From: Glaciecola sp047250385
GTDB taxonomy: Bacteria; Pseudomonadota; Gammaproteobacteria; Enterobacterales; Alteromonadaceae
Assembly: GCF_047250385.1 (NCBI RefSeq)
Contig: NZ_JBLBVM010000040.1
Span: 1-64,000 of the forward strand
Length of the DNA: 64,000 nucleotides
Direction: 5' to 3'
In this document: positions 16,972-26,875 of the stretch, piece by piece
Layout: every line of letters starts with the position of its first letter
Position numbering within the stretch: position 1 is the stretch's first letter
Notes under the pieces: model-generated
Database searches by the model: none
Seen by the model: the letters and a program-made list of their open reading frames with translations, nothing else
What the model was told of the DNA's origin: nothing
Position numbers and translations under genes: made by a program

Positions 16972-18024
16972 TCACTGAACAGATGTTGCGCTCACAACTT
17001 TATTCTTACCCTGCTCTTTAGCCTGATATAGTAGCGCGTCTGCCTGAGCTATGACTCCATCAATGGCTTTGTTGAGATCGGCGTTCTTAAATGAGTCTAA
17101 TTCACAATGATAGGCGCCAATAGATACAGTAATTGGACTAGGTACTACCGTAATGTCACTGAGGTTTGTCATAATCCTTGCGCAGATACTTTCAACATTC
17201 CTTAGATTAGAATTCGGCATCCATAACAAAAACTCCTCGCCACCATAGCGAGCGATTACGTCATATTCCCTCAAGGCTATCGATATTTTTTTAGCTACTT
17301 CCGCTAAAATATCATCGCCTTTCTGGTGTCCGTATTCATCATTTATTGCTTTGAAATCATCAATATCAACCATAGCAACGATACCTTCGCCTTTTGTTCT
17401 GCGAAGCGCGTTAAAACTCTTACGTAATTCTGCATACATGCCGCGTCGATTTATGACGTTGGTTAAACTGTCATAATTCGCTAAACGAGTCAGTTCCTTG
17501 TTTAACTCAGCCAGTTGCGATTCTTGCTCGCGACGAATTAATTCTATTTCTATCCAACTAACCATCAGGTTTAAGGCATCGATATCGAACTCTTTAAATT
17601 TTCGGGGATAAGGGGTCGGGCTGGAGAAGTTTAGAGTTCCAAACACTTCACCTTCAAAGTAGATAGGAACGCCAATATAAGATTCTAAACCGAAGGCACT
17701 GTATGCAGGGTGTGACGCTAATTCGTCATCTTCGCCCATATGCTCGATACAAACAGGGCCTTTGGCCGCGCATGTTATTTGACAGTATGTTGAGTCAAAC
17801 TCAAAGTGATCGCCTACATTTAACTCAACGTCGTCAGGCACGACACAATATAAGACCTCATAGTCTGTACCTGTAATATTCGACAAAATGCCAATGTCTA
17901 AATTGAAACGTTCTAGGCCCATTTTGATTAATTCGATAACTTGATACTCAAAGCCTTTTTCATAAGCATTGGTAATCTCATACAGTCGTCGAATGACTAA
18001 TTCGCTGCTTTGTCTTTTGGGCAA
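16972..18024 (-). CDS. GAF-GGDEF diguanylate cyclase
   Basis: This 350-residue cytoplasmic protein has an N-terminal GAF sensor domain (about residues 25-165, with the ESYIGVPIYFEGEVFGTLNF block) and a C-terminal GGDEF domain. The active site reads GGEEF (261-265) and an inhibitory I-site RxxD (R252-D255) lies five residues before it, so it should make cyclic-di-GMP with product inhibition. The GAF domain has several cysteines (C60, C81, C85, C92), which could point to redox or metal sensing, though this is not shown. It is divergent from the hybrid kinase/H-NOX operon. Confidence 0.92.
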   Translation of the reverse strand: MPKRQSSELVIRRLYEITNAYEKGFEYQVIELIKMGLERFNLDIGILSNITGTDYEVLYCVVPDDVELNVGDHFEFDSTYCQITCAAKGPVCIEHMGEDDELASHPAYSAFGLESYIGVPIYFEGEVFGTLNFSSPTPYPRKFKEFDIDALNLMVSWIEIELIRREQESQLAELNKELTRLANYDSLTNVINRRGMYAELRKSFNALRRTKGEGIVAMVDIDDFKAINDEYGHQKGDDILAEVAKKISIALREYDVIARYGGEEFLLWMPNSNLRNVESICARIMTNLSDITVVPSPITVSIGAYHCELDSFKNADLNKAIDGVIAQADALLYQAKEQGKNKVVSATSVQ

Positions 18025-18384
18025 ATTTGACTCCTAATCATGACGACCTAAGTTGGCTTGGTGTCGATTTCAATAAAAATATCGGACATATAATCAGAAT
18101 ATGACAAGTCCTTGAACTGTGCAACACTGCAGGTTGGTATGCTGGCAGAAATGGTGATGTAACAGCGTTAAAGTATAGTTGCTGAGTCTATGTGTTGTGG
18201 ACTAGTATCTCTAAAGCAACTTTTAGATTACAGTATTACTTCCAAGTTATGAAGAATACAAAGAGTTAATTGCCTTGCAAAAGACTCATGCCCAGACTTT
18301 GAAATAACTTGGTTTTAGCTTAGGAAGTTGAAATCCTCGTTATGCTGTTTTTTTACTATATGAGAATAATATTTTGGCGCGTTT
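18025..18384. other. Divergent gap between the cyclase and the kinase operon
   Basis: No coding region was found. Both promoters should lie here; no convincing operator was recognised by eye. Confidence 0.35.
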
Positions 18385-20025
18385 ATGACTGACAATATAT
18401 TTGAAAAAAAATATTTGCGAGAAAAGCAAGCGCGGCGCAGTGCCGAAAGATATCTTGAAGAAAAGTCATTGGAGCTCTATCAGCGCAATCTAGAATTAGA
18501 ATTTTTAAAAGAGAATTTAGAAGAACAAGTTGAAGCAAGAACCAAGGAGGCAAGAGCAGCAACTGAAACTGCTAATCTAGCCAATCAAGCTAAATCACAA
18601 TTTCTAGCAAATATGAGCCACGAAATAAGAACGCCATTAACGGCAATTATTGGATTTGCTGAATTAGTGCTGCGTGAAAATTTAACTGAAGAAACAAAAA
18701 AACACCTCACAACGATCATTAATAATGGTAGGCACTTAACAGAGTTGCTAGGTGAAATATTAGATATAGGTAAGATTGAAGCCCAAAATTTAGTCCTAGA
18801 AGAGCGTCGTTTCGATTTATCGCTATTATTGGCTGAACAACGAAACTTGCATCTGGAAAGTGCCAATTCTAAATCATTAGAGTTAAATATTGATGTTAGC
18901 TCAGGCATGCCTCAATGGATTGTTGGCGATCCAACCCGCATAAGACAAATTTTGCAAAATTTATTATCTAACGCAATTAAATTTACCTCTGAGGGCAAAG
19001 TCGATTTTAGCATCAAGACTCATTGGCAAACTTCAGAAATAGAATTCAAAGTAACAGACACGGGAATGGGGATTTCTGATGAACAGCAAAAGAGGATATT
19101 TGATAACTTTAAGCAAGCCGATGACAGTATAAATCGTAAGTTTGGTGGTACTGGCTTAGGTTTAGGTATAGCCAAGAATCTATGCAAATTAATGGGTGGG
19201 CAGTTAAGTGTCGTTTCGCAACTCGATCAAGGGAGCACTTTTACTGTACGTATAACATGTTCTGAGATGAAGGGGATACTTCATCAATTACCTAACAAAA
19301 CTGCCTTACAACAAGCTTATATTAAACCGATTCCAAAGCTACATGGCCGCATATTGCTTGCAGAAGATACGCAAGTAAACCAAGAGCTCATTACTTATCA
19401 TGTAGAAATGACAGGCGCAGAGCTTGTGCTAGCCGAAAATGGTCAACAAGCAATACAAAAGGCAATAAGTGAGGAATTTGATTTAGTTTTATTAGATATC
19501 CAAATGCCGGTTTTAGATGGTAAGGAAGTTATCAAAGCACTAAAGCAAATAGGATACCGGAAACCAATTTATGCACTAACTGCTAATGTAATGCAGAGTG
19601 ACGTTACAGAATATCGAGCTTTAGGGTTTGAAGAGACTTTAGCTAAACCACTCGACCTAGCAAAGTTTTTTGAGGTTTTACAAAAGCATTTACCAGAAGC
19701 GGGCAATCAAAATCTTGAATCTGAGGCTGAAAGAGCCTACGAAGAGCGCTTGAAAGAATTGAAGCCGATGTTTATCGCCTCTTTAGTTCAACATTTGAAC
19801 GAAATTAATAATGCGATTTCAAATAACGATATGCTAAAAGTAGGTAACATACTGCATGTTGTAAAAGGTATTGGAGGCAGTTTTGGCAACGATCGACTTT
19901 CTGATTTAGCAAATGAAGTCATGGTGAAAATTAGGCTCAATCAATACGAGACAGCAAAACCGATGCTAGAAGAATTGTTAATTAATATTGAGAACATCAT
20001 TAAACAAGAGGCAGGGGATGAGTAA
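18385..20025 (+). CDS. Hybrid sensor histidine kinase (HisKA-HATPase-REC-Hpt) of the H-NOX operon
   Basis: This 546-residue protein has no membrane segment and no sensor domain: a coiled coil (residues 8-70) leads directly to HisKA with H79 (MSHEIRTPL), then HATPase (QNLLSNAIKF near 191, FGGTGLGLGIAK near 253), a receiver domain with D371 and K421, and an Hpt domain with H491 (HVVKGIGGSFG). A kinase lacking its own sensor beside an H-NOX gene fits the known design in which the haem protein binds the kinase and controls its autophosphorylation. Its stop overlaps the receiver gene by eight bases, and the latter overlaps the H-NOX gene by four. Confidence 0.93.
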   Translation: MTDNIFEKKYLREKQARRSAERYLEEKSLELYQRNLELEFLKENLEEQVEARTKEARAATETANLANQAKSQFLANMSHEIRTPLTAIIGFAELVLRENLTEETKKHLTTIINNGRHLTELLGEILDIGKIEAQNLVLEERRFDLSLLLAEQRNLHLESANSKSLELNIDVSSGMPQWIVGDPTRIRQILQNLLSNAIKFTSEGKVDFSIKTHWQTSEIEFKVTDTGMGISDEQQKRIFDNFKQADDSINRKFGGTGLGLGIAKNLCKLMGGQLSVVSQLDQGSTFTVRITCSEMKGILHQLPNKTALQQAYIKPIPKLHGRILLAEDTQVNQELITYHVEMTGAELVLAENGQQAIQKAISEEFDLVLLDIQMPVLDGKEVIKALKQIGYRKPIYALTANVMQSDVTEYRALGFEETLAKPLDLAKFFEVLQKHLPEAGNQNLESEAERAYEERLKELKPMFIASLVQHLNEINNAISNNDMLKVGNILHVVKGIGGSFGNDRLSDLANEVMVKIRLNQYETAKPMLEELLINIENIIKQEAGDE

Positions 20026-20422
20026 AGTAACTAATATTTTGTTAGTTGACGATGTGGAATACAGTCGAGAGCTGTTACGAAGTGCTGTAATTGCTTCAAT
20101 CAACGACGAAAAACTACCTTTAAGGCCTCAGTTTTTTCATGAGGCAACGACTAAAAAAGCACTTGAACTTTTAAACTTAAAAGATATTCACTTAGTTTAT
20201 TTAGATATCAATTTAGTGAATGAAAATGGATTAGAGTTATTAAAAAGCATCAAGGAATTTTCTGCCGACATCTCGGTCGTTATGGTGTCAGGAGAAGGCT
20301 CTAGTGCTAATGTTATGTCAGCAATTGAGAATGGAGCAGATGGTTTTATTGTCAAACCATTCAACACTGGGCGCATCGTTGAAACTTTACATAAATATCT
20401 TAAAAAAGGACATTCAAAATGA
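20018..20422 (+). CDS. Stand-alone response regulator (receiver only)
   Basis: This 134-residue protein is a single receiver domain with a full set of active-site residues: D11, D12, phospho-acceptor D63, S91 and K113. It lacks an output domain, so it may act as a phosphate sink or through protein contact, possibly with a cyclic-di-GMP enzyme or the kinase. The ATG at 20018 is chosen since GGGG lies just before it and it overlaps the kinase stop; a longer frame from 19988 has no ribosome site. It also overlaps the following H-NOX gene (ATGA). Confidence 0.88.
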   Translation: MSKVTNILLVDDVEYSRELLRSAVIASINDEKLPLRPQFFHEATTKKALELLNLKDIHLVYLDINLVNENGLELLKSIKEFSADISVVMVSGEGSSANVMSAIENGADGFIVKPFNTGRIVETLHKYLKKGHSK

Positions 20423-20964
20423 AAGGTGTCGTTTTTACAGAGTTTATGGACATGGTTGAGGACGTATTTTCATCTGAGATGCTAGAGACCATAATTGAAC
20501 AAAGCGAACTACCGAATGGGGGCGCCTATACTGCCGTAGGTACTTATGATCACGAAGAAATCGTGCGAATGACAGTCAGTCTTAGTCAGCAAGTCAATAT
20601 CCCTGTAGCGCAATTGCTCGAGAGCTTTGGTCAACATTTATTTGGAAGATTCGTTATTAGTTACCCAGCTTTTTTTGAGAATGTGAGCCATCCATTTGAT
20701 TTTCTGAAAAATATCGATTCATATATTCATGTTGAAGTGAGAAAGCTTTATCCCGAGGCTGAATTACCGCGCTTTTACCATGAGCAAGAAGATGCAAATA
20801 CTCTCATTATGTATTATTTATCCTCACGGCATTTCGAAGATCTCGCCGTTGGACTCATTAAAGGATGCCTTCAGTTTTTCAAGGTTGATGGTTTGGTCAA
20901 TAAAGAAAACGCGATATATAAAAGCCAAGATGCTGTGAAAATAACTATTCAACTGTTGAGTTAG
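20419..20964 (+). CDS. H-NOX haem-based nitric oxide sensor
   Basis: This 181-residue protein is a stand-alone H-NOX (haem-NO-binding) domain beginning with the family's MKG start. The proximal haem ligand fits H104 in FLKNIDSYIHVEVRKLYP, and the propionate-binding YxSxR motif is Y133-L-S-S-R137 (YYLSSR). There is no distal tyrosine evident from the sequence alone, so NO rather than O2 binding is expected, as in facultative anaerobes. It is the last gene of the kinase-receiver-H-NOX operon, overlapping the receiver stop by four bases, and ends six bases from the convergent UspA gene. Confidence 0.93.
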   Translation: MKGVVFTEFMDMVEDVFSSEMLETIIEQSELPNGGAYTAVGTYDHEEIVRMTVSLSQQVNIPVAQLLESFGQHLFGRFVISYPAFFENVSHPFDFLKNIDSYIHVEVRKLYPEAELPRFYHEQEDANTLIMYYLSSRHFEDLAVGLIKGCLQFFKVDGLVNKENAIYKSQDAVKITIQLLS

Positions 20965-20970
20965 CTTATG

Positions 20971-21876
20971 TCAATCAGGCTTAACAACCAGCAAATCACA
21001 AGGCATTGCTTTGGCTAACTCAACAGCGGTATCACCAAATATTTTGTCAAAATAATTCGTGTCTTCATTGTTTCCAATAACGGCAACTTCAGCATTTATT
21101 TCGGCTGCGGTGTTCGCTAATGCTTCGTCTGGTATCCCTTCAACGAAATGTAAAACATCATCTGATAATGCAAATTCGTTGATGTAGAGTTTGAGTTTTT
21201 CAGCGTGTTCATCTTTCACTGAGGCTTGGCGTTTAAACCCCTTACTACCGTTGAAATCGATACGCATGCTGCCAACTTCACCGTAAAAACAATCGACCAC
21301 GTGTAATTCAGCTTCCAGCGCTCCAGCTAACTTATCGCTGACGGCTAGGATTTTTTGATTCAATAGGTGATTATTGAGATCGTCATCGCTCATATCGACG
21401 CAACAAAGGACTTCTAGCGCGTCGTCCCAAATCCGAGGTTTGACAAGCCACAGTGGTAATGGGCATTCACTGACAAAATATTGATCTAAGCCACTTCTAA
21501 AAAGTTGTTTAAATTCACTTTGCAGGTATGGCGCTTTTAAAACGAGATCGTAATCGCAATTTTCTAAGATTTTAGCGATAGCCTCAGATGGTTTGGATTG
21601 CCAAGACATGATGGTGTTGTTTAGATAATCACTTGCTTCCCATTTCGTTAAGGTCTCATGGACTGCATTATTTTTTTGCTCGACTATTGCATATAAATCG
21701 TCTTGCATTTTATCGCGATGCTTTCCGGTCATGACTCTATGATAAGAAATGAATAAGGTCATTCTTGCAGACAGGACGCGACAAAGTCGGCTGGCTCTGG
21801 CTAGGGGAATAGTATGATCTTCGTTTGATTCAACAACTACGAGAATATGTTTATACGCTTTTATATCCGTTTGCAT
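20971..21876 (-). CDS. Tandem-domain universal stress protein (UspE-like)
   Basis: This protein (301 residues) holds two universal-stress-protein domains: residues 8-150 (KHILVVVESNEDHTIPLARA onward) and 155-300, the latter with the AEVAVIGNNEDTNYFDKIFGDTAVELA segment. Tandem Usp proteins such as UspE are cytoplasmic and linked to stress and aggregation. The second of two adjacent ATGs is chosen because AAGGA lies six bases before it. It is convergent with the H-NOX operon and starts 161 bases from the stop of the GGDEF-EAL gene. Nucleotide binding was not assessed. Confidence 0.85.
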   Translation of the reverse strand: MQTDIKAYKHILVVVESNEDHTIPLARASRLCRVLSARMTLFISYHRVMTGKHRDKMQDDLYAIVEQKNNAVHETLTKWEASDYLNNTIMSWQSKPSEAIAKILENCDYDLVLKAPYLQSEFKQLFRSGLDQYFVSECPLPLWLVKPRIWDDALEVLCCVDMSDDDLNNHLLNQKILAVSDKLAGALEAELHVVDCFYGEVGSMRIDFNGSKGFKRQASVKDEHAEKLKLYINEFALSDDVLHFVEGIPDEALANTAAEINAEVAVIGNNEDTNYFDKIFGDTAVELAKAMPCDLLVVKPD

Positions 21877-21988
21877 CATGAATCCTTTTTGACTTACTTA
21901 ACTAGGAAGGAAGTAAAAAGAATAAGACACATATGTCATCTACGCAAACTACAAAGGAATTAAGTGACTTTAAGACAAGAGCTTGAAT

Positions 21989-22018
21989 GTATAGAAGACT
22001 TCTGCAAGCCTTCTATAC
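21989..22018. repeat. Inverted repeat between UspA and the GGDEF-EAL gene
   Basis: GTATAGAAG (21989-21997) and CTTCTATAC (22010-22018) are a perfect 9-bp inverted repeat just beyond the stop of the minus-strand GGDEF-EAL gene. It may be a terminator hairpin, but no T-run follows. Confidence 0.45.
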
Positions 22019-22036
22019 TATTAGCTTTTAACGAAT

Positions 22037-25018
22037 TTATACATTGCTGTTATTCGCTGAGGATAGCAATTCATTGCAATCACTCACTGGTGCAGGTTTG
22101 CCATGAAAATAGCCTTGTGTGCAATCCACGCCTATCTGCTTCAATACAAGATATTGCTCTTTAGTTTCCACACCCTCAGCGATTACTTTTATCCCAAGTC
22201 GACTTGCGAGCAATTGAATACTCTCAATTATTGCTCTATCTTTCGAACCTGCATCAATCCGATTCACGAAGCTACGATCTATTTTCAAGGTATCTATAGG
22301 GAAGCGAGTTAAATAATTCAACGAAGAATAACCTGTACCAAAATCATCAAGATGAATATTGACGCCTATTTTTATTAGTTCGGACAAAATCTCCAAGGTC
22401 TTCTCAGTATCATGTATTAAAACTCCTTCGGTCACTTCTATATTGAGACAACTAGGAGCTAGTGGGTATTTATCAAAAAGCGCCTCAACACGTTCAACTG
22501 TATTAAAATCAGAAATGAAATCACTTGAGGCATTACAATTAATCGTTAAATCTTTACGTTTATAGGTTTCTTGCCAAGTGACAAGCTGGGAAATAGCGCT
22601 TTCCAAAACCCAAAAATCGATATTAGCAATCAAGCCCATATTTTCCGCAGAATACAAAAAGTTATCAGGTGTGAGTATACCCCGTTCAGGATGTGCCCAT
22701 CGCACTAATGATTCAAAGCCAGAAACAAGGCCCGTTTCGAGCTTAATGATAGGTTGGTAATAAACGGTAAACTCCTGATTTTCATATGCATGAGTTAATT
22801 CATTGCGCAGTCGTAATTCATCTTTTGCGTTTTGATGCATGGCGGCATTAAATATTGCGTAATTGCCGCTGCCCTGTTGTTTCGCTGAGTACATTGCACT
22901 GTCGGCATCTCGAAGATAATCTTCTGCGGTGTTCGCATCTTTGTTAGCTAAGACAATACCCACACTGGCGCTAATATTTATTTGTTCGTCACAAATAGAA
23001 AACGACTCTGATAGCGTTTTATTAATCCGCTGAGCGATGTCGATAACTTCCACCTCATGCTCAAATTCTTTAACAAGTACACAGAATTCATCTCCGCCAA
23101 AACGAGCTAACACATCGGTGTCTCGCACGTACTGTTTAAGTCGATTGGCGATCAGTTTCAATAAGTCGTCACCAGCGAGGTGACCCAAGCTATCGTTAAC
23201 AAGCTTGAAGCCATCAAGATCAAGGAAAAGTACGGCAAACTCGTGTTCCGGATGTCGGTGTAGCAAATGAATTTCTTGTTCCAAGAATTCAATCAGTAAC
23301 ATTCTATTGGCTAAACCGGTTAGTGGGTCATGATAGGCTAATCGATTAAGCTCCACCTCTGCTTTTTTGCGCTCTTCAATATTTAGACTTTGAATAAAGG
23401 CATATTCTGGACTGCCATTAGAGTCGTTTTGAACAGATACATTAATTATGCACCAGCAATCACTGCCGTCCTTGCGTTTAAATAAGCGCTCACCTTCATA
23501 GGATGTCAATTTACCCTTGATAATATCAGCTTGTTTTTGTTCGCTAATAATTTGAGCTTCAGTATTTAATAACTCCGAATACTTCATATTTTGTAATTGA
23601 GATTCTGAATAACCTAACAGTTTTGCTAGGTTTTCGTTGGCTTCAATAATATTGCCGTCTAATGCGACAATGGCCATTCCGATAGGTGAGTGTTCAAATG
23701 CGTTCTTAAACTTATTTCGATTCCGAACAATTTCACGATCACGTTTGTCGATGCGCTTTCTCATTTTATTGAAGCTTCGTGCTAAACGGCCCAACTCATC
23801 GCGTCGCTGTTCATTTAATTCACTTACAACCTCGCCTTTTGAAATGGCCATTGTGGCCTGCGTGAGTTCTATCAATGGGATGGCGATTTTCTTCTTCATT
23901 ATGCTGTATAAAACAAGTAGCTCAACAATAAGGCCTAGTAAGCCAATCAGAAAGACAATAACAGCAGTGCTAGTCGCGAGCTTTGTTAATATTGAGGAAG
24001 GCACGACATAAACGTAATACCAGTCTGGACCATCTAGTTTTGTCGCAAATACGTAGAGTCCTAATTCGTCGAGTTCAATGGCGCTACTTCTATCTCCACT
24101 GATAACTGCCTTATAAATAGTTTGTAGTTGTTCATCTCCCTCTTGATCTATTTTAAAGCTGCCGGAGTTTTCTTTTAGTTTCGTTAAATAGCGCGAAGAA
24201 GCGATAAGATCACCATTAGAACGGAATATAAGCTTATAACCGTTCTCATCACTTTCTAGTGTTCGAGATATTAGTTCATCTAAGGCGATATCGTTGCCGA
24301 TTGTCGCAATGTGAGAGTCATTGTTATAAACCGGTGTTTCAACTGAGACCATCCAAAATTGAGCTTGCTGGTCCCAATATAATCCCGTCCAGGCACTTTC
24401 GCGGCTGGGGTTATTCTCAGGTGTAGAGATTGAGAAGTATTCTTCTTGGCGTATGTCGAAACTACCCTCTAATCGATTTACAAAATCTGGAATTTCAGGC
24501 CAATAGCTACTGGCAAAATTCTCAGGGCCAAGAATGTAGGTATTGATAAATCGATTGCGCCAGCTCTTACCGTACTCAGTATTTAATTGCGTAAACAAAA
24601 TGGTTCGGTGCTTCACATCTTCAGTGAGTTCAACGCCTTGCCCGATCCAAGCGCCAGCTTCTCTCGTGCCATCAAATAATTCAGGGTTACTGCGATAAGC
24701 ACCATCTTGTTGTTTCACCATTAATTGGGCAAAAAGTGCTGCACTTTCCTTCGCATCTTTGCTTTTGTATTGCTCTATTAGCTCTGATTTTAAAAGCTGG
24801 TGGTTATCTTCTGCTAGCTTGAATATTTGGCTTTCTCGCGCGCCGCGTTGCAGAGTATCTGTGCGCAATTCGGTTAACTTACTTTCTTCAAGAATACTAA
24901 AAAGGTGCCAATAACTGACTAAAGTGAGTAGAGTGATAATTATAGCAATTCGAATACCAACACTAATTAAAGTCTTGGAAACGATAGACTTACTATACGA
25001 TTGCCATGATTTCTTCAT
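22037..25018 (-). CDS. Membrane dCache-HAMP-PAS-GGDEF-EAL cyclic-di-GMP enzyme
   Basis: This 993-residue protein has a first membrane segment (about 20-40), a large periplasmic sensor region of the dCache type (to about 335, with YWDQQAQFWMVSVETPVY), a second membrane segment (about 345-370), HAMP, one PAS with a PAC-like end, then GGDEF and EAL. The cyclase site is GGDEF with an RxxD I-site (RDTD) five residues before. The phosphodiesterase part reads ESL for EAL but keeps the catalytic Glu, DDFGTGYSSL and EGVE, so both activities are possible. Periplasmic ligand unknown. Confidence 0.92.
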   Translation of the reverse strand: MKKSWQSYSKSIVSKTLISVGIRIAIIITLLTLVSYWHLFSILEESKLTELRTDTLQRGARESQIFKLAEDNHQLLKSELIEQYKSKDAKESAALFAQLMVKQQDGAYRSNPELFDGTREAGAWIGQGVELTEDVKHRTILFTQLNTEYGKSWRNRFINTYILGPENFASSYWPEIPDFVNRLEGSFDIRQEEYFSISTPENNPSRESAWTGLYWDQQAQFWMVSVETPVYNNDSHIATIGNDIALDELISRTLESDENGYKLIFRSNGDLIASSRYLTKLKENSGSFKIDQEGDEQLQTIYKAVISGDRSSAIELDELGLYVFATKLDGPDWYYVYVVPSSILTKLATSTAVIVFLIGLLGLIVELLVLYSIMKKKIAIPLIELTQATMAISKGEVVSELNEQRRDELGRLARSFNKMRKRIDKRDREIVRNRNKFKNAFEHSPIGMAIVALDGNIIEANENLAKLLGYSESQLQNMKYSELLNTEAQIISEQKQADIIKGKLTSYEGERLFKRKDGSDCWCIINVSVQNDSNGSPEYAFIQSLNIEERKKAEVELNRLAYHDPLTGLANRMLLIEFLEQEIHLLHRHPEHEFAVLFLDLDGFKLVNDSLGHLAGDDLLKLIANRLKQYVRDTDVLARFGGDEFCVLVKEFEHEVEVIDIAQRINKTLSESFSICDEQINISASVGIVLANKDANTAEDYLRDADSAMYSAKQQGSGNYAIFNAAMHQNAKDELRLRNELTHAYENQEFTVYYQPIIKLETGLVSGFESLVRWAHPERGILTPDNFLYSAENMGLIANIDFWVLESAISQLVTWQETYKRKDLTINCNASSDFISDFNTVERVEALFDKYPLAPSCLNIEVTEGVLIHDTEKTLEILSELIKIGVNIHLDDFGTGYSSLNYLTRFPIDTLKIDRSFVNRIDAGSKDRAIIESIQLLASRLGIKVIAEGVETKEQYLVLKQIGVDCTQGYFHGKPAPVSDCNELLSSANNSNV

Positions 25019-25261
25019 TTCTGCCTTGAAGTTTTAAAATTGTGCGAGTTTATTGAAATCGCTTTGAGTCTCTAATTATCCTAACTTAAGGTTGAGCATT
25101 TTGCCAGTTGATGACGCATACAAACATCCACAATATACTTAAATTGCGCTAGTTCGATTTTAATGATAAGTTTTTGCCGCAAAACATATTTATTGCAAAC
25201 ATCGCCCGAACTTTATGTATGAATACGGAAGTTCAAAGCAGTTACTAAAAAAGGAAAATTC

Positions 25262-25801
25262 ATGAAAAATCATTTGATGGCATTATGCGTATTGTCTGTA
25301 GCGTTTATTTCAGGTTGCTCTACATATGCTACTAATCGTTACTCTATCTCTGCAGATAATGTAGTGGCACTTAAAAATGTGGCAGGCAATAAAGTTGCAG
25401 TAGGAGCATTTGGTGCAACGACACCAGGGGTGTCGTCTATTATGTGCCGCGGTGTTGGTCCAATTAAGACTCCTGATGGCGAGTCTTTCGAAAACTTTGT
25501 TCGCAATGCACTTATTTCAGAAATGAAAATTGCTGACGTATACAGCGATGATGCAGGTGTAAAATTGACTGGCAATTTAGATAAAATTGATTTTAGTTCA
25601 GCTTCTGGCAAATGGACGCTAGGCGTAACGTTGAATTCATCGAACGGTAATTCATTGTCAGTGACTGAAGACTACGAATTTACGACCAGTTTTTATGGCG
25701 AAACAGCTTGTAATCAAACTGGGCAAGCTTTGATGCCTGCTGTGCAAAATGTTATCACGAAACTAGTAAGTAATCCTGAGTTCACTACTCTTGTGAACTA
25801 A
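25262..25801 (+). CDS. Lipoprotein of unknown function
   Basis: This 179-residue protein has a lipoprotein signal with lipobox ISGC (C19) and a compact mature part of alternating strands, including an N-terminal AVGAF segment and two cysteines. No family was recognised by eye. It could be an outer-membrane-associated lipoprotein. Its mRNA ends at a clear terminator before the next gene. Confidence 0.75.
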   Translation: MKNHLMALCVLSVAFISGCSTYATNRYSISADNVVALKNVAGNKVAVGAFGATTPGVSSIMCRGVGPIKTPDGESFENFVRNALISEMKIADVYSDDAGVKLTGNLDKIDFSSASGKWTLGVTLNSSNGNSLSVTEDYEFTTSFYGETACNQTGQALMPAVQNVITKLVSNPEFTTLVN

Positions 25802-25817
25802 GTTTTCATCTTTTTAG

Positions 25818-25851
25818 AAGGGATTAGTGCCTCGGTATTAGTCCCTTTTTT
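25818..25851 (+). terminator. Terminator after the lipoprotein gene
   Basis: AAGGGA (25818-25823) pairs with TCCCTT (25842-25847), followed by a run of T. Confidence 0.75.
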
Positions 25852-25888
25852 ATGCCCGCTCGATCTTAATGTAGGATTACCAATTAGT

Positions 25889-26866
25889 ATGAAATGGGGA
25901 AGTAAGAGCTTGCGAATCATCATGCCTTTAATCTTAGTAACTCTGCTAATTTTGTTCTTCACATTTAACACGTTTACTCCAAGTTCTTCTAAACAAGTAA
26001 TGCAGGAACGCGATCCCAAGCTCCTCGATTCACAAGCTAAATCTTTAACAAGCCAAACAGAAAGGACGCCTCAATTAATCCCGACAGTCGACCTCGCTTC
26101 AAGTGAATTCATGCCAGAAAAAACCAGCGCTACAAATGGACAATTGATGGAAATGAAACGGCCAAATTGGAAGTTAGAGGAACCATTCATTACTCACGTC
26201 GAAGGTTTAGAAATAGAGGCTGCAAAGGGAGACAATATAGCAAGGTACGTTCTTGCGCTAAACTTAAGATATTGCTACTACAGTCCTTTAGATACTGAGT
26301 CATTGGAAGTGAAATTGGAAGAAGTTCAGGGTTACAGCGATGGCGATACTTCGGCTGATCGTATTAAAGAACAATACGAATATTGTGCAGGAGTAGAGCA
26401 GGAGCAACGTAGCCAATTTTATACTTACTTGGAGAGTGCCGCGCTTGATGGGTTCGTAGCTGCGCAAGAGGAAGTAGGGAGTATCACGTCAAAGTTCTTT
26501 ATGCAGTCGCAAGGTTATGAAAAACTTGAAAGAGACGCGTACATTCATAAACGAGATAGTTTTATTCAACAACAAAATGAGCTACTTGAGCAAGCAGCAA
26601 AGAACGGCAGTGTTAAGGCATTAATATCGCTCTCAAATATACATCATTCTCAAGCAATGGGCGGCAACAGTCAGATAAAGTCCTTCGCGATCAATCAATT
26701 GATTCTGGAGTTAACTAAAAGTAATCAACTTTACAATCGTTACTCATGGTTTAAAGAAAAGCAATACAAACAACTTTCGCCTGAGCAAGTAGAAACGGCT
26801 ATTAACATGTCGGAAGAATGGCTAGAGATAATTAACAACAATGGCACTTTGTATCTGAGTGAGTGA
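25889..26866 (+). CDS. Membrane-anchored protein with Sel1-like repeats
   Basis: This 325-residue protein starts with a basic, hydrophobic anchor (residues 8-26), then a low-complexity linker, then a helical region. Segments such as LEIEAAKGDNIARYVLALNL, LESAALDGFVAAQEEVGSI and LLEQAAKNGSVKALISLSNI look like Sel1/TPR-type helix pairs. The catalytic role, if any, is unknown; Sel1 proteins usually serve as scaffolds. The mature part probably faces the periplasm. Confidence 0.7.
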   Translation: MKWGSKSLRIIMPLILVTLLILFFTFNTFTPSSSKQVMQERDPKLLDSQAKSLTSQTERTPQLIPTVDLASSEFMPEKTSATNGQLMEMKRPNWKLEEPFITHVEGLEIEAAKGDNIARYVLALNLRYCYYSPLDTESLEVKLEEVQGYSDGDTSADRIKEQYEYCAGVEQEQRSQFYTYLESAALDGFVAAQEEVGSITSKFFMQSQGYEKLERDAYIHKRDSFIQQQNELLEQAAKNGSVKALISLSNIHHSQAMGGNSQIKSFAINQLILELTKSNQLYNRYSWFKEKQYKQLSPEQVETAINMSEEWLEIINNNGTLYLSE

Positions 26867-26875
26867 TGTGAAGAT

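Noticed and set aside
23637..24011. 124-codon frame on the plus strand inside the GGDEF-EAL gene
   Set aside because: It is antisense to a strongly supported coding region and shows no domain.
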